This document shows, in pieces, positions 54,312 to 63,655 of a DNA stretch of 64,000 nt. The notes under the pieces are model-generated. The model made no database searches and was not told where the DNA came from. It was given only the letters and a program-made list of their open reading frames with translations. Source of the DNA: Neorhizobium galegae (GTDB taxonomy: Bacteria > Pseudomonadota > Alphaproteobacteria > Rhizobiales > Rhizobiaceae). The translations under genes and the position numbers were made by a program. The DNA lies in the NCBI RefSeq assembly GCF_017877055.1, contig NZ_JAGIPG010000002.1, forward strand, positions 682,001-746,000. Reading direction: 5' to 3'. Each line of letters begins with the position of its first letter. Within the stretch, counting starts at the first letter, position 1.

Positions 54312-55040
54312 TCAGTTGCCGATGCCGGCCTGTGCGACCAGGACCGGTTTGTCGCGATAATCGCTCGGGAACAGCTTCTTCAGGTTCTCGATCTTCGGCA
54401 GGTCGTTATAGACGATATAAGGATAGGTCGGATTCTGCGTCAGGAAGTCCTGATGGTAGGCTTCCGCCGGATAAAAGGCCTTGCCCGGCTCGATGGTCGT
54501 GGCAATCGGCCCATGGAAGACCTTGGCCTTGCCGAGCTGGTCGATATAGGCCCTGGCGACGCGGGCCTGTTCCTCGCTTGTCGGGAAGACGGTCGAGCGG
54601 TACTGCGTGCCCGTATCCGGCCCCTGGCGGTTGAGCTGGGTCGGATCGTGGGCGACGGAGAAATAGATCTGCAGCAGATGCCCGTAGGTGATCTTCTTCG
54701 GATCGAAGGTCACACGAACCGATTCCGCGTGGCCGGTCTTGCCGTAACCGACCGTCTCGTAAACGGCGGTCTCCTTGGCGCCGCCGGCATAACCGGAAAC
54801 GGCGTTCTTGACGCCTTCGACATGCTGGAACACGCCCTGGACGCCCCAGAAACAGCCGCCGGCGAAGATGGCGGTTTCGGTCGCAGCCGTGCTCGTGGCC
54901 TGGTCGACGGCGGGGGCGGGGATGGCAATTCCCTCCTCGGCCGTGGCGCTGGTGGTGGCGCCGACCGTCAGGCCGGCCAGAACCAGCGCTGCGCCGGCAA
55001 AGGCGGTGAGAGTGTAGGGTGTCTTCGCTCTGTTTTTCAT
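54312..55040 (-). CDS. msrA: Peptide-methionine (S)-S-oxide reductase, exported form
   Basis: The 242-aa protein carries a signal peptide-like N-terminus ([19 protein letters not shown], residues 10-28) followed by a linker and a full MsrA domain with the catalytic motif [11 protein letters not shown] (about residues 59-69). It reduces methionine-S-sulfoxide, and the signal suggests the periplasm. GAGGAG precedes the ATG. It follows msrB by 43 bases on the same strand. It is longer than cytosolic MsrA because of the leader. Confidence 0.92.
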   Translation of the reverse strand: MKNRAKTPYTLTAFAGAALVLAGLTVGATTSATAEEGIAIPAPAVDQATSTAATETAIFAGGCFWGVQGVFQHVEGVKNAVSGYAGGAKETAVYETVGYGKTGHAESVRVTFDPKKITYGHLLQIYFSVAHDPTQLNRQGPDTGTQYRSTVFPTSEEQARVARAYIDQLGKAKVFHGPIATTIEPGKAFYPAEAYHQDFLTQNPTYPYIVYNDLPKIENLKKLFPSDYRDKPVLVAQAGIGN

Positions 55041-55083
55041 GGCGGTCTCCTCAACCGAAGTGAATGAAGGATAGGGCGGCGGA

Positions 55084-55578
55084 TCAGGCCGATACCGGAC
55101 GAAATTTCATGACGGCGCCGTTCATGCAGTAGCGCAGGCCGGTTGGCTTCGGTCCGTCGTTGAAGACATGGCCGAGATGGCCGCCGCAACGGGCGCAGTT
55201 GACGGCGACGCGGACCATGCCGAGCGTCGTGTCGCGCACCGTGTCGACGGCATTGTCGAGCGGCGCCCAGAAGCTCGGCCAGCCGGTGCCGCTTTCGAAT
55301 TTCGTCTCCGAGGAGAAAAGCGCCTGATCGCAGCCGACGCAGGCGAACGTGCCTTTGCGGTGCTCGTTGAGAAGCGGGCTGCTGCCGGGATATTCGGTGC
55401 CTTCCTCGCGCAGGATATTGTACTGTTCCGGCGTCAGCAGCTTGCGCCACTCGTCTGCGGTATGGGTCACGGGGAAAGTTTTTCCGGCGGCCGCAAGCGT
55501 CGATCGGATACTTGTTGCGAGAGGGATTGCGGCGAGCGCCAGGGTGCTGCCTGCCAGGAATATGCGTCTGTTCATCAT
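55084..55578 (-). CDS. msrB: Peptide-methionine (R)-S-oxide reductase, exported form
   Basis: The 164-aa MsrB has a leader MNRRIFLAGSTLALAA (Tat-like RR) predicted to send it to the periplasm. It has two zinc CXXC pairs (CVGC and CARC), the substrate loop ESGTGWPSFW and the active cysteine in GLRYCMNGAV. With the secreted MsrA downstream, it repairs both methionine sulfoxide forms. GGGAGG precedes the ATG, and a SigF-type promoter candidate lies 40-65 bases upstream. Confidence 0.93.
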   Translation of the reverse strand: MMNRRIFLAGSTLALAAIPLATSIRSTLAAAGKTFPVTHTADEWRKLLTPEQYNILREEGTEYPGSSPLLNEHRKGTFACVGCDQALFSSETKFESGTGWPSFWAPLDNAVDTVRDTTLGMVRVAVNCARCGGHLGHVFNDGPKPTGLRYCMNGAVMKFRPVSA

Positions 55579-55616
55579 GATGGGGCCTCCCGGTCCATAA
55601 TCTGCTTTCCTGCATG

Positions 55617-55644
55617 ATTACGGAAGAGACGGGCGATGGGTTAC
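55617..55644 (-). promoter_or_regulatory. Candidate SigF-type promoter for msrB-msrA
   Basis: On the minus strand GTAACC (55639-55644) is followed after 16 bases by CGTAAT (55617-55622). The -35 equals that of sigF exactly, and the -10 differs from CGAAT by one inserted base. The expected start near 55610 gives a 32-base leader containing the msrB Shine-Dalgarno. SigF/EcfF regulons in other alphaproteobacteria have been linked to methionine sulfoxide reductases, to my recollection. Confidence 0.5.
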
Positions 55645-55697
55645 ACACATCGCCGCGAAACACCGAAACGTGATCCTGGCTCCAAGTCTGAACGCCG

Positions 55698-55729
55698 TGA
55701 AGGCCCTGAACCCGAAGGCAGGGCCTTCA
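55698..55729 (-). terminator. Terminator hairpin after the phosphoketolase gene
   Basis: TGAAGGCCCTG (55698-55708) and CAGGGCCTTCA (55719-55729) form a perfect 11-bp stem with a 10-base loop, 12 bases beyond the xfp stop codon. On the minus strand no U-run follows, so it may act with Rho or as a 3'-end stabiliser. It separates xfp from msrB. Confidence 0.68.
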
Positions 55730-55740
55730 TGATTGCGGCA

Positions 55741-58134
55741 TCAGCGCGCCGGCCATTTCCAGTTCTGGATTTCCGGCATGTCCTCGCCATGTTCGCGGAC
55801 ATAACGGGTGTGTTCGCCAAGTTTTCCCTTCAGCATGTCGATCACGTCAGCCGCCTTCTCCTTCAGGCCCGGTACGCGCTCGATCGCCTCGATGGCGAGG
55901 TGGAAGCGGTCGAGTTCGTTCAGCACCGTCATGTCGAAGGGTGTCGTCGTCGTGCCCTCCTCGATGAAGCCGCGCACATGGATGTTCCGGTGGTTGGAGC
56001 GTTTGTAGGTCAGCCGGTGGATGAGGTAGGGATAACCGTGATAGGCGAAGATCACCGGTCGGTCGGTGGTGAACAGCCGGTCGAATTCCTCGTCGGACAG
56101 GCCGTGCGGGTGCTGGTCCTGAGACTGCAGGGCGAGCAGATCGACGACGTTGACGACGCGGATCCTCAAGTCGGAGATTGCCTCGCGCAACAGCGAAACC
56201 GCAGCGAGCGTCTCCAGGGTCGGCACGTCGCCGGCGCAGGCCATCACCACGTCGGGCTCGACCGGGCCGCTCTCGTTGCTCGCCCAGTCCCAGATGCCGA
56301 TGCCGGCCTCGCAGTGCCGGATCGCCTCGTCCATCGTCAGCCATTGCGGCTCGGGCTGCTTGCCGGCGACGATGACGTTGACGCGGTCCCAGGTCTTCAG
56401 GCAGTGGTCGCCGATCCACAGCAGCGTATTGGCATCCGGCGGCAAGTAGATGCGCACGATATCCGCCTTCTTGTTGGCGACGAGATCGACGAAGCCGGGA
56501 TCCTGGTGGGAAAAGCCGTTATGGTCCTGCCGCCATACATGCGAGGTCAGCAGGTAGTTGAGCGAGGAGACCGGCCTGCGCCACGGCAACTCGCGCGACA
56601 CTTTCAGCCACTTGGCGTGCTGGTTGAACATCGAATCGACGATGTGGATGAAGGCCTCGTAGCACGAGAAGAAACCATGCCGGCCGGTGAGCAGATAACC
56701 TTCCAGCCAGCCCTGGCAGAGATGTTCGGAGAGCACTTCCATCACCCGCCCTTCGCGCGACAGATGCACGTCATAAGGCTCGATCTTCTCCATCCAGACA
56801 CGGTCGGTGACCTCGAAGACATTGCCGAGCCGGTTCGATTCCGTTTCGTCGGGACCGAAGATGCGGAAGTTGGAATTGATGTCGTTGAGCTTCAGCACGT
56901 CGCGCAGATATTTGCCGAGTATCTCCGTCGTCTGGACCATGTCGGCACCCCGCGCCCTGACCGGCACCGCATACTCACGGATGTCGGGCACGATGAGTTC
57001 CTTGCGCAGCAAGCCGCCATTGGCATGCGGGTTGGCACCCATGCGGCGCTCACCGCTGGGTGAGAGCGCCCGCAACTCCTCCTTCAGCCGGCCATTGCCG
57101 TCGAACAGGTCTTCCGGATCGTAGCTCCGCATCCAGTCCTCGAGGATCTTCCGGTGATCGTCGTTCTCGCGGCAGCCGGAGACCGGCACCTGATGGGCCC
57201 GCCAGAAACCCTCTACTCGTCTGCCGTCGACTTCCTTCGGTCCGGTCCAGCCTTTCGGGCTGCGCAGCACGATCATCGGCCAGCGCGGGCAGGTATCTGA
57301 GGTCTTTCCCCCGCGCGCTTGCGCCTGGATCGTGCGGATACGGTCGAAGACCTCGTCCAGGACGGCGGCCATCTGCCGGTGCATCTTCTCCGGGTGGTGA
57401 CCCTCGACGAAGAACGGTTCGTACCCGTAACCGCGGAAAAGATGCTCGATGTCCTCGTCAGCCATGCGGCCAAGCAGCGTCGGGTTGGCGATCTTATAGC
57501 CGTTGAGATGCAGGATCGGCAGCACGGCGCCGTCGCGGGCAGGGTTCAGGAACTTGTTTGAATGCCAGCTCGCGGCAAGCGGCCCTGTCTCGGCTTCTCC
57601 GTCGCCGACGACGCAGGCGACGACCAGATCCGGATTGTCGAAGGCCGCACCATAGGCATGCACCAGCGCGTAACCGAGCTCGCCGCCTTCGTGGATGGAG
57701 CCGGGCGTTTCCGGCGCCGCGTGGCTCGGGATGCCGCCCGGGAAGGAGAACTGCCGGAACAGTTTCCGCATGCCGGCCGTATCCTCGCCGATCTCCGGAT
57801 AGATCTCGTTATAGGTGCCTTCGAGATAGGTGCTGGCGACCATGCCCGGCCCGCCATGGCCGGGACCGCAAACATAGATCATGCTGAGATCGCGGTTACG
57901 GATGATCCTGTTGAGATGCGCGTAGATGAAATTGAGGCCGGGCGTCGTGCCCCAGTGACCTAGCAGCCGCGGCTTGATGTGTTCCGGCTTCAGCGGCTCC
58001 TTTAAGAGCGGATTGTCGAGAAGATAGATCTGCCCGACGGACAGATAGTTCGCCGCCCGCCAATAGCGGTCGATCAGCGCCAGTTCCTCCGTCGTCGTCT
58101 CATGGTTTTCCGGCACGATGGTCTTGAGCTGCAT
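55741..58134 (-). CDS. xfp: Phosphoketolase (xylulose-5-P/fructose-6-P)
   Basis: The 797-aa thiamine-diphosphate enzyme cleaves xylulose-5-P or fructose-6-P with phosphate to acetyl-phosphate plus triose or erythrose phosphate. It has [19 protein letters not shown] (about residues 69-87) and [18 protein letters not shown]. The ATG at 58132-58134 has AAGGAG upstream; the frame is open to 58212. It is the last gene of the pta-ackA-xfp operon, whose partners convert acetyl-phosphate to acetate plus ATP or to acetyl-CoA. Confidence 0.95.
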   Translation of the reverse strand: MQLKTIVPENHETTTEELALIDRYWRAANYLSVGQIYLLDNPLLKEPLKPEHIKPRLLGHWGTTPGLNFIYAHLNRIIRNRDLSMIYVCGPGHGGPGMVASTYLEGTYNEIYPEIGEDTAGMRKLFRQFSFPGGIPSHAAPETPGSIHEGGELGYALVHAYGAAFDNPDLVVACVVGDGEAETGPLAASWHSNKFLNPARDGAVLPILHLNGYKIANPTLLGRMADEDIEHLFRGYGYEPFFVEGHHPEKMHRQMAAVLDEVFDRIRTIQAQARGGKTSDTCPRWPMIVLRSPKGWTGPKEVDGRRVEGFWRAHQVPVSGCRENDDHRKILEDWMRSYDPEDLFDGNGRLKEELRALSPSGERRMGANPHANGGLLRKELIVPDIREYAVPVRARGADMVQTTEILGKYLRDVLKLNDINSNFRIFGPDETESNRLGNVFEVTDRVWMEKIEPYDVHLSREGRVMEVLSEHLCQGWLEGYLLTGRHGFFSCYEAFIHIVDSMFNQHAKWLKVSRELPWRRPVSSLNYLLTSHVWRQDHNGFSHQDPGFVDLVANKKADIVRIYLPPDANTLLWIGDHCLKTWDRVNVIVAGKQPEPQWLTMDEAIRHCEAGIGIWDWASNESGPVEPDVVMACAGDVPTLETLAAVSLLREAISDLRIRVVNVVDLLALQSQDQHPHGLSDEEFDRLFTTDRPVIFAYHGYPYLIHRLTYKRSNHRNIHVRGFIEEGTTTTPFDMTVLNELDRFHLAIEAIERVPGLKEKAADVIDMLKGKLGEHTRYVREHGEDMPEIQNWKWPAR

Positions 58135-58198
58135 CTCATTCTCCTTCGATGGGTCGGCCACATCTACCGCGGGCTTCCACCCGGGCTCATGACATGGA

Positions 58199-59383
58199 TC
58201 AAGGCTGCGCATTGAGTACGGCGAGGCATTCCTCCGCGATCATCCGCTCCTCGTCGGTCGGAATGACATAAACCGCGACGCGGCTTGCGGGCGTGCTGAT
58301 CTTCAGGGCGTTGCTGTCATTAGCGGCCGCGTCCAGTTCGATGCCGAGCCAGAGCAGGCGGTCGGCGACGCGCGTCCTCACCTCCGGCTGGTTCTCGCCT
58401 ATGCCGGCTGTAAAGACGAGGGCGTCCAGACCTCCGAGCGTCGCCGCAAGCCGGCCGACCTCTCCGGCGATCCTGAGCGCGAAGAGGTCGATCGCCTCCC
58501 GTGCCGCCTTACCGCCGTCCTCGAAGAGTTCGCGGATATCGCCGCTCAGCCCCGAAACGCCGAGCAGGCCGGACTGGTGGTAGAGCATATCCTCCACCTC
58601 CTCGACCGATTTGCCGAGAGGGCCGAGCAGATGCAGAAGCACGCCGGGATCGAGCCAACCGGGCCGGGTCGCCATGGGAATACCGTCGAGCGTGGAAAAA
58701 CCCATGCTGGAATCGCGGCTCCTTCCGTTCTCGATCGCGCAGAGGCTGGCGCCGCTGCCGAGATGGGCGATGACGACCTTACCATCGGCGATATCAGGCG
58801 CCTTCCCGGCAAGTGCGCCGGCCACGTACCGGTAGGAAAGCCCGTGGAAACCGTACCGTTTGATGCCCTGGTCATGGTAGGCGCGGGGAATGGCGAGACG
58901 CCGCGCGAGATCGGACTGTGTGGCATGGAAGGTGGTGTCGAAGGAGCCGGTCTGGAAAAGCGCCGGGCGCAGGTGCTTGACGGCCCTGATCATTCGTAGA
59001 GCCTGTGGTTGATGCAGCGGCGCCAGTTCCGTCAAGGACCGGACCTTGGCGAGCGTCTCGGCCGTCAATTCCACCGGGCCGTCGAAGACGTCGCCGCCAT
59101 GGACGATCCGGTGGCCGGCAGAGTTGAAGGCATCGAGGTCGAAATGTGTGCCCAGTTCCCGGAACACCTCGTCCATCAGCTCGGCGAGATCGTCGCCGGC
59201 CTCGCCCTTGAGCGGCAGTTCGAACTGCTGCGGGCCTTCTTTCAGATGCAGCGTCAGCGGATAGGTTCCGAAGTCGACGACTGCCTTGCCGATCCGTTCC
59301 GGCCTGTCGCCTTCCACTTTGAATATGCCGATCTTCACGGTCGAAGAGCCGGTATTGAACGTCAGGAGAAGGTTGTCCGTCAT
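58199..59383 (-). CDS. ackA: Acetate kinase
   Basis: The 394-aa ASKHA-fold enzyme turns acetyl-phosphate and ADP into acetate and ATP. It has the N-terminal phosphate motif [13 protein letters not shown], the [11 protein letters not shown] segment, and [11 protein letters not shown]. The ATG overlaps the stop of the acetyltransferase gene by 4 bases, so the two are coupled. The phosphoketolase gene is 64 bases downstream. AAGGA lies before the ATG. Confidence 0.95.
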   Translation of the reverse strand: MTDNLLLTFNTGSSTVKIGIFKVEGDRPERIGKAVVDFGTYPLTLHLKEGPQQFELPLKGEAGDDLAELMDEVFRELGTHFDLDAFNSAGHRIVHGGDVFDGPVELTAETLAKVRSLTELAPLHQPQALRMIRAVKHLRPALFQTGSFDTTFHATQSDLARRLAIPRAYHDQGIKRYGFHGLSYRYVAGALAGKAPDIADGKVVIAHLGSGASLCAIENGRSRDSSMGFSTLDGIPMATRPGWLDPGVLLHLLGPLGKSVEEVEDMLYHQSGLLGVSGLSGDIRELFEDGGKAAREAIDLFALRIAGEVGRLAATLGGLDALVFTAGIGENQPEVRTRVADRLLWLGIELDAAANDSNALKISTPASRVAVYVIPTDEERMIAEECLAVLNAQP

Positions 59384-60324
59384 AGAGGCATCCTTGCTTC
59401 AAGTCGTTTCGCCGCAGCCAGCCTCGCAAGAGCGGCGGATGCCGTTCGAACCTTGGCCGGGTCTGCGCGGCTTGTCAGTATGATAGGAACCCGGGCGCCG
59501 AGGACCAGTCCTGCGGCGTCTGCACCGGCGAAATAAATGAGCTGCTTGGCGAGCATGTTGCCGGCTTCGAGATCGGGAACCAGCAGGATATCCGCCTGGC
59601 CGGCGACCGGAGAGGCGATGCATTTCGCCTGCGCGGCCTCGATGCTGATCGCATTGTCGAAGGCGAGCGGGCCATCGACGATCGCTCCTTCGATCTGCCC
59701 GCGCGCGGCCATGACGGTGAGGGCGGCGGCGTCCAGTGTGGAGGGCATCCGGCTGTTGACCGTCTCGACGGCGGCAAGCACCGCCACCAGCGGCTTTGCG
59801 ACGCCAAGAAGATGCATGAGATCGACGGCGTTCTGGCAGATGTCGCGCTTCTGATCGAGATCCGGCTGGATGTTGATCGCCGCATCGGTGACGACCAGCA
59901 GTTTGTCGTAGGCCGGAATGTCCATGACATAGACATGGCTCATGCGCCGCCCGGTCTTCAATTTCGATGCCGGCGCGACGATCGCCGAAAGCAGCTCGTC
60001 GCTGTGCAGGCTGCCTTTCATCAGGGCGGCCACCTTGCCCGTGGAGGCGAGTTCGACCCCGCGGTCGGCCGCCGCATGGCTGTGCTCGACAGGTTCGATG
60101 TCGATCCCGGCAAGCGACAGTTCGGCGGCATCCGCTATTGCCCTGATCTTGTGTTCCGGTCCGACCAGGACCGGATCGAGAAGGCCCTGTCCCTTGAGCT
60201 CCACCGCGGAGCGCAGGGTTTCCGTCGAACACGGATGAACCACCGCCGTTCGCATCGGAGGCAGCGAGATCGCCTGGTGGATAATGGCCTCGTATCGGCC
60301 GTGGTGTCTGAGCGTCATCTCCAC
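59380..60324 (-). CDS. pta: Phosphate acetyl/butyryltransferase
   Basis: The 314-aa member of the PTA_PTB family interconverts acyl-phosphate and acyl-CoA. Family segments MKGSLHSDELLSA, ITDAAINIQPDL-like (VVTDAAINIQPDLDQK) and DGPLAFDNAISIEAA are present. The short length fits the Pta domain without the regulatory DRTGG part, like phosphotransbutyrylases. I keep the GTG start at 60324 because GGAAAGG lies six bases before it, while the ATG two codons later has no spaced ribosome site. Substrate preference cannot be fixed. Confidence 0.9.
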   Translation of the reverse strand: MEMTLRHHGRYEAIIHQAISLPPMRTAVVHPCSTETLRSAVELKGQGLLDPVLVGPEHKIRAIADAAELSLAGIDIEPVEHSHAAADRGVELASTGKVAALMKGSLHSDELLSAIVAPASKLKTGRRMSHVYVMDIPAYDKLLVVTDAAINIQPDLDQKRDICQNAVDLMHLLGVAKPLVAVLAAVETVNSRMPSTLDAAALTVMAARGQIEGAIVDGPLAFDNAISIEAAQAKCIASPVAGQADILLVPDLEAGNMLAKQLIYFAGADAAGLVLGARVPIILTSRADPAKVRTASAALARLAAAKRLEARMPL

Positions 60325-60386
60325 GAAATGCCTTTCCTCGTCGTGCCGGGTGGCTCCGCTTTTGAACCGCCGCGGGCGGCACCGCC

Positions 60387-60400
60387 TTGATACAGCGCAA
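60387..60400. promoter_or_regulatory. FixK/FNR-type box between pta and the pyruvate kinase gene
   Basis: TTGATACAGCGCAA fits the rhizobial FixK consensus TTG(A/C)-N6-(T/G)CAA. It lies in the divergent spacer, about 70 bases before each start codon, a distance compatible with a class II site at -41.5 for either operon. It suggests induction of the phosphoketolase/acetate genes, the pyruvate kinase gene, or both at low oxygen. Confidence 0.55.
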
Positions 60401-60472
60401 TGCCCCGCAAGCCGTCATCAAGGATTCGTCTTTGCGATACAGGCTGAAGGAAACGGCACATGGAGACGCGCA

Positions 60473-61987
60473 ATGTCGCAGGCAGCTGAACGGCCGACAC
60501 CGAACGAAAACGAATTGACCGATCTTTTCGGAGAACTGCTGGCCCTGAGGCGGGATATCGCCACGCAGGCGGAGCCAAGCCTTCGCGCCTTGACCGGCGG
60601 CGCCCTGCTGGCAGAAGAGCATCGGGCAGCGCTTGCCAATCTCTGCCACTATCTTTCGTTGAGGCGCTACGACCTGAGGCCGCTGCAGCGCCGGCTGATG
60701 TGGCGTGGGCTGTCCTCGCTCGGGCGGCTCGAAAGCCGCGTCCTGCCGACCATCGACGCGGTCCTCGCTTCGCTTGCGGGCGTCCAGGGAAGTGTTCCGC
60801 CCTTCGAGCCGCCGTCGGAAGAGCAATTCTTCAGGGGCGAGGGTCTGCTCACGAGATCGACCAACGATCTTTTCGGATCGCCGCCAGAGCATCGCCGCGG
60901 CCGCATCATGGTGACCTTGCCGGGCGAGGCGGCGGACCAGCCGGACTTCATTCTCGATCTCGCAAGACGCGGCATGGATATCGCCCGCATCAACTGCGCC
61001 CATGACGACGACAAGGCCTGGGCGGCGATGGCGAGACACGTGCGGGCGGCCGGCGAAACGCTGGGCCGGCGGCTGACGGTGCTGATGGACATCGCCGGCC
61101 CGAAGATCCGCACCGAGAAGACCGCCGGCGACAAGAAGGCGAAATTGCAGGCCGGCGATCGCCTGCGCCTCGTCGCCTCGGGCGAACCCTATCTGACTGA
61201 CGGGGTGCCCTTCTGCTCAGCGGTTTCACTGCCCGAAATCGTTACTCGCGTCGCCGTCGGCGATCGCATTCGTTACGATGACGGCAAGCTGGAAGGCGTG
61301 ATCGAGAGCGTCTCCGAAGGCGAGGCAATCGTTCGCGTCACCCACACGAAGACCGGCGGCGCCAAGCTGAAACCGGAAAAGGGCCTGAACCTTCCCGATA
61401 CCGCGCTCGGCCTTTCGCCGCTGACGGCCAAGGACCATTCCGATCTCGCGACGATCATCGTCAATGCCGACATGCTCGGTTATTCCTTCGTCAGCCGGCC
61501 GGACGACATCGACCTTCTCGAAGAGGCGCTTGCCACCTTTCCGCCGCGCCAGCACCCGCTCGGCCTGATCGCCAAGATCGAACAGCCGCAGGCCGTCGCA
61601 AACCTGCCGGCCCTGATCGCCCGGGCGCGCTGCCGCAACCGGCCGTTCGGCGTGATGATCGCCCGCGGCGATCTGGCCGCCGAGATCGGTTTCGAACGCG
61701 TCGCGGAAATGCAGGAGGAGCTGCTGTGGATCTGCGAAGCGGCGGCCGTGCCGACAGTCTGGGCGACGCAGGTTCTCGAAGACCTGGTCAAGGACGGCCT
61801 GCCGTCGCGCGGCGAGATGACCGATGCGGCCATGGCGGCGCGGGCGGAATGCGTCATGCTGAACAAGGGGCCGGCCGTCGGCGAGGCCGTGACGCTCCTC
61901 GACAGCCTGCTCGCGCGGATGGACGGCCATATCTTCAAGAAGACGCCGACGCTCCGGGCGCTGAAGTCCTGGCCGGGCGCCGCGTAA
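60473..61987 (+). CDS. Pyruvate kinase family protein with N-terminal extension
   Basis: The 504-aa protein has an extension of about 145 residues, then a pyruvate kinase barrel. Visible barrel motifs are GRIMVTLPGEAAD (strand 1), GMDIARINCAHDD, LMDIAGPKIRTEK (ADP/PEP site), LIAKIEQPQAVANL (catalytic Lys) and IARGDLAAEIGFERV (metal ligands). The classical signature is altered: TLPGEA replaces TLGPAS, and the C-terminal allosteric domain is much reduced. It may be an acidotolerant or microoxic paralogue of pyruvate kinase, divergent from pta. The start is the ATG at 60473 with GGAGA upstream. Confidence 0.85.
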   Translation: MSQAAERPTPNENELTDLFGELLALRRDIATQAEPSLRALTGGALLAEEHRAALANLCHYLSLRRYDLRPLQRRLMWRGLSSLGRLESRVLPTIDAVLASLAGVQGSVPPFEPPSEEQFFRGEGLLTRSTNDLFGSPPEHRRGRIMVTLPGEAADQPDFILDLARRGMDIARINCAHDDDKAWAAMARHVRAAGETLGRRLTVLMDIAGPKIRTEKTAGDKKAKLQAGDRLRLVASGEPYLTDGVPFCSAVSLPEIVTRVAVGDRIRYDDGKLEGVIESVSEGEAIVRVTHTKTGGAKLKPEKGLNLPDTALGLSPLTAKDHSDLATIIVNADMLGYSFVSRPDDIDLLEEALATFPPRQHPLGLIAKIEQPQAVANLPALIARARCRNRPFGVMIARGDLAAEIGFERVAEMQEELLWICEAAAVPTVWATQVLEDLVKDGLPSRGEMTDAAMAARAECVMLNKGPAVGEAVTLLDSLLARMDGHIFKKTPTLRALKSWPGAA

Positions 61988-62014
61988 GAACGCAACCGGT
62001 GTCATGCTCGCCCG

Positions 62015-62028
62015 TTGACTGATATCAA
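62015..62028 (+). promoter_or_regulatory. FixK/FNR-type box upstream of the APH/P-loop gene
   Basis: TTGACTGATATCAA matches TTGA-N6-TCAA exactly, with symmetrical half-sites. Its centre lies 67 bases before the ATG at 62089, so a transcript start about 41 bases downstream would leave a short leader. It is 28 bases after the pyruvate kinase stop. Confidence 0.65.
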
Positions 62029-62032
62029 GGTC

Positions 62033-62057
62033 CAGGAGGCCGTTGAATGGCCTCCTG
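62033..62057 (+). terminator. Hairpin after the pyruvate kinase gene
   Basis: CAGGAGGCC (62033-62041) and GGCCTCCTG (62049-62057) form a perfect 9-bp stem with a 7-base loop. It lies directly after the FixK-type box and before the ribosome site of the next gene. No U-run follows. It could be a weak terminator or a 5' leader structure, since a FixK-driven transcript would begin near it. Confidence 0.5.
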
Positions 62058-62088
62058 TCGACAGAGGCGGCAGAGCAGGAGACCGGTT

Positions 62089-63603
62089 ATGACGAGTGAC
62101 GACCAAGGCGGCATCATTGCCTTTCTGGCAGACCCGGCATCCTACGGACTTGCAGGCCCCGTCGAGCGGATGGAGACGCATATCTCCATGATTTTCCTCG
62201 TCGGCGACCGGGTCTACAAGCTGAAGAAGGCGCTGAAGCTGCCCTATGTCGATTTCTCGACGCCCACGATCCGCGAGGATGCCTGCCGCAAGGAGGTTGC
62301 GCTGAACAGCGAGACCGCCCCCGACCTCTATATCGGCGTACGGCGTATTACCCACTCGGACGCCGGCACTTTGGAATTCGACGGCGAAGGACCGCTTGTC
62401 GATGCCGTCGTCGAGATGAGCCGGTTCGAGCAGAACCAGCTCTTCGACCGCATTGCGGTTGCGGGCCGGCTGACGCCGGAGTTGATGACGCAGACCGCCC
62501 GGATGATCGCATACTACCACCGCCGGGCACCGGTCGTCTCAAAGGGAGGCGGGGCGGCCAATATCGAGGCCGTCCTCGACATCAACGATGCCGGATTTGC
62601 CACCAGCCATGTCTTCGATCCGGAGGAGTTGGCCAGGATTAGCGGGAGCTTTCGGTCCCAGCTGATACGGCATGGCGAGCTTCTCGATCGGCGGGCGCTG
62701 GCGGGCAAGGTCCGCCGCTGCCACGGCGATCTTCATCTGCGCAATATCTGCCTGCTGGGCGGCAAGCCATGCCTGTTCGACTGCATCGAATTCAATCTCG
62801 GGATCGCCACCGTCGATGTCCTCTACGACCTCGCGTTCCTGCTGATGGATCTCTGGCACCGCGGTTTTCCCGACCTCGCCAATCTGGTGATGAACCGTTA
62901 TTTGGATGAAACCGATGACGAGGACGGGTTCTGCCTCCTGCCGTTCCTGATGGCGATCAGGGCGGCGGTCCGCGCGCATGTGACGGCGACGCAGGCTGAA
63001 GAGCCGGGGCAGGATGCAGCCAGGCTGGCGGGCGAGGCGAGGTCCTATTTCAATCTCGCCCATGCGCTCCTGGGGGATACGCCGCCGCGCCTCATAGCGA
63101 TCGGAGGCCTCAGCGGTTCCGGCAAGACGACGGTCGCGGATCACCTGGCCGCCAAGGTCGGCGCGCCTCCGGGTGCCAGGATCGTCGAAAGCGACCGAAT
63201 CCGCAAAGCGCTGCATGGTGTTTCGGCTGAGACGAGGCTTCCGGTTTCCGCCTATCAACCCGACATATCGAAAAAGGTCTATCGCGAGATGGCGCGGCAC
63301 GCGGAGCTGATCCTCGCCGAGGGTGGATCCGTCGTTGCCGACGCGGTTTTCGACGATCCGGCCAACCGGCTCCTGATGGAGAATGCTGCCGCGAGGTCTG
63401 GAGCAGGCTTTCAGGGCATCTGGCTCGAGGCTGACCCGGAACTGCTCCGGCAGCGGGTCCGGGAGCGGGCGGGAGGCCCTTCGGACGCGACCACGGACGT
63501 GCTGTCGGGCCAACTGGCCCGCAAGCCCGCGGATATATCATGGCGGCATGTCGATGCATCGGGCACGCCGGACACGATAACTGCCGCCATCCTCTCGAAC
63601 TGA
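62089..63603 (+). CDS. Bifunctional APH-like kinase and P-loop kinase fusion
   Basis: The 504-aa protein joins an aminoglycoside-phosphotransferase-type fold (about residues 1-330; Brenner loop RRCHGDLHLRNICL and metal loop FDCIEFN) to a C-terminal zeta-toxin/AAA-type P-loop kinase (IGGLSGSGKTTVADHLA, about 338-354; SDRIRKALHGV). This domain pair occurs widely in bacteria without a proven substrate and should not be read as antibiotic resistance. The ATG at 62089 has AGGAG upstream. Context with phosphoketolase and FixK-type boxes suggests a microoxic role. Confidence 0.85.
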   Translation: MTSDDQGGIIAFLADPASYGLAGPVERMETHISMIFLVGDRVYKLKKALKLPYVDFSTPTIREDACRKEVALNSETAPDLYIGVRRITHSDAGTLEFDGEGPLVDAVVEMSRFEQNQLFDRIAVAGRLTPELMTQTARMIAYYHRRAPVVSKGGGAANIEAVLDINDAGFATSHVFDPEELARISGSFRSQLIRHGELLDRRALAGKVRRCHGDLHLRNICLLGGKPCLFDCIEFNLGIATVDVLYDLAFLLMDLWHRGFPDLANLVMNRYLDETDDEDGFCLLPFLMAIRAAVRAHVTATQAEEPGQDAARLAGEARSYFNLAHALLGDTPPRLIAIGGLSGSGKTTVADHLAAKVGAPPGARIVESDRIRKALHGVSAETRLPVSAYQPDISKKVYREMARHAELILAEGGSVVADAVFDDPANRLLMENAAARSGAGFQGIWLEADPELLRQRVRERAGGPSDATTDVLSGQLARKPADISWRHVDASGTPDTITAAILSN

Positions 63604-63610
63604 CGCCAAA

Positions 63611-63637
63611 AGCGCCGGGCGAAGGCCGCCCGGCGCT
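63611..63637. terminator. Bidirectional terminator between the APH/P-loop gene and adhP
   Basis: AGCGCCGGGC (63611-63620) and GCCCGGCGCT (63628-63637) form a perfect 10-bp stem with a 7-base loop. It lies in the 52-base space between convergent genes. On the minus strand, TTTTGGCGTCA follows the stem. It can serve both genes. Confidence 0.75.
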
Positions 63638-63655
63638 GTGTAGAAGTCAGATGGC

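Noticed and set aside
62089-63603. Aminoglycoside resistance gene
   Set aside because: The APH-like fold is fused to a P-loop kinase and lies in a metabolic cluster; this family is not associated with resistance.
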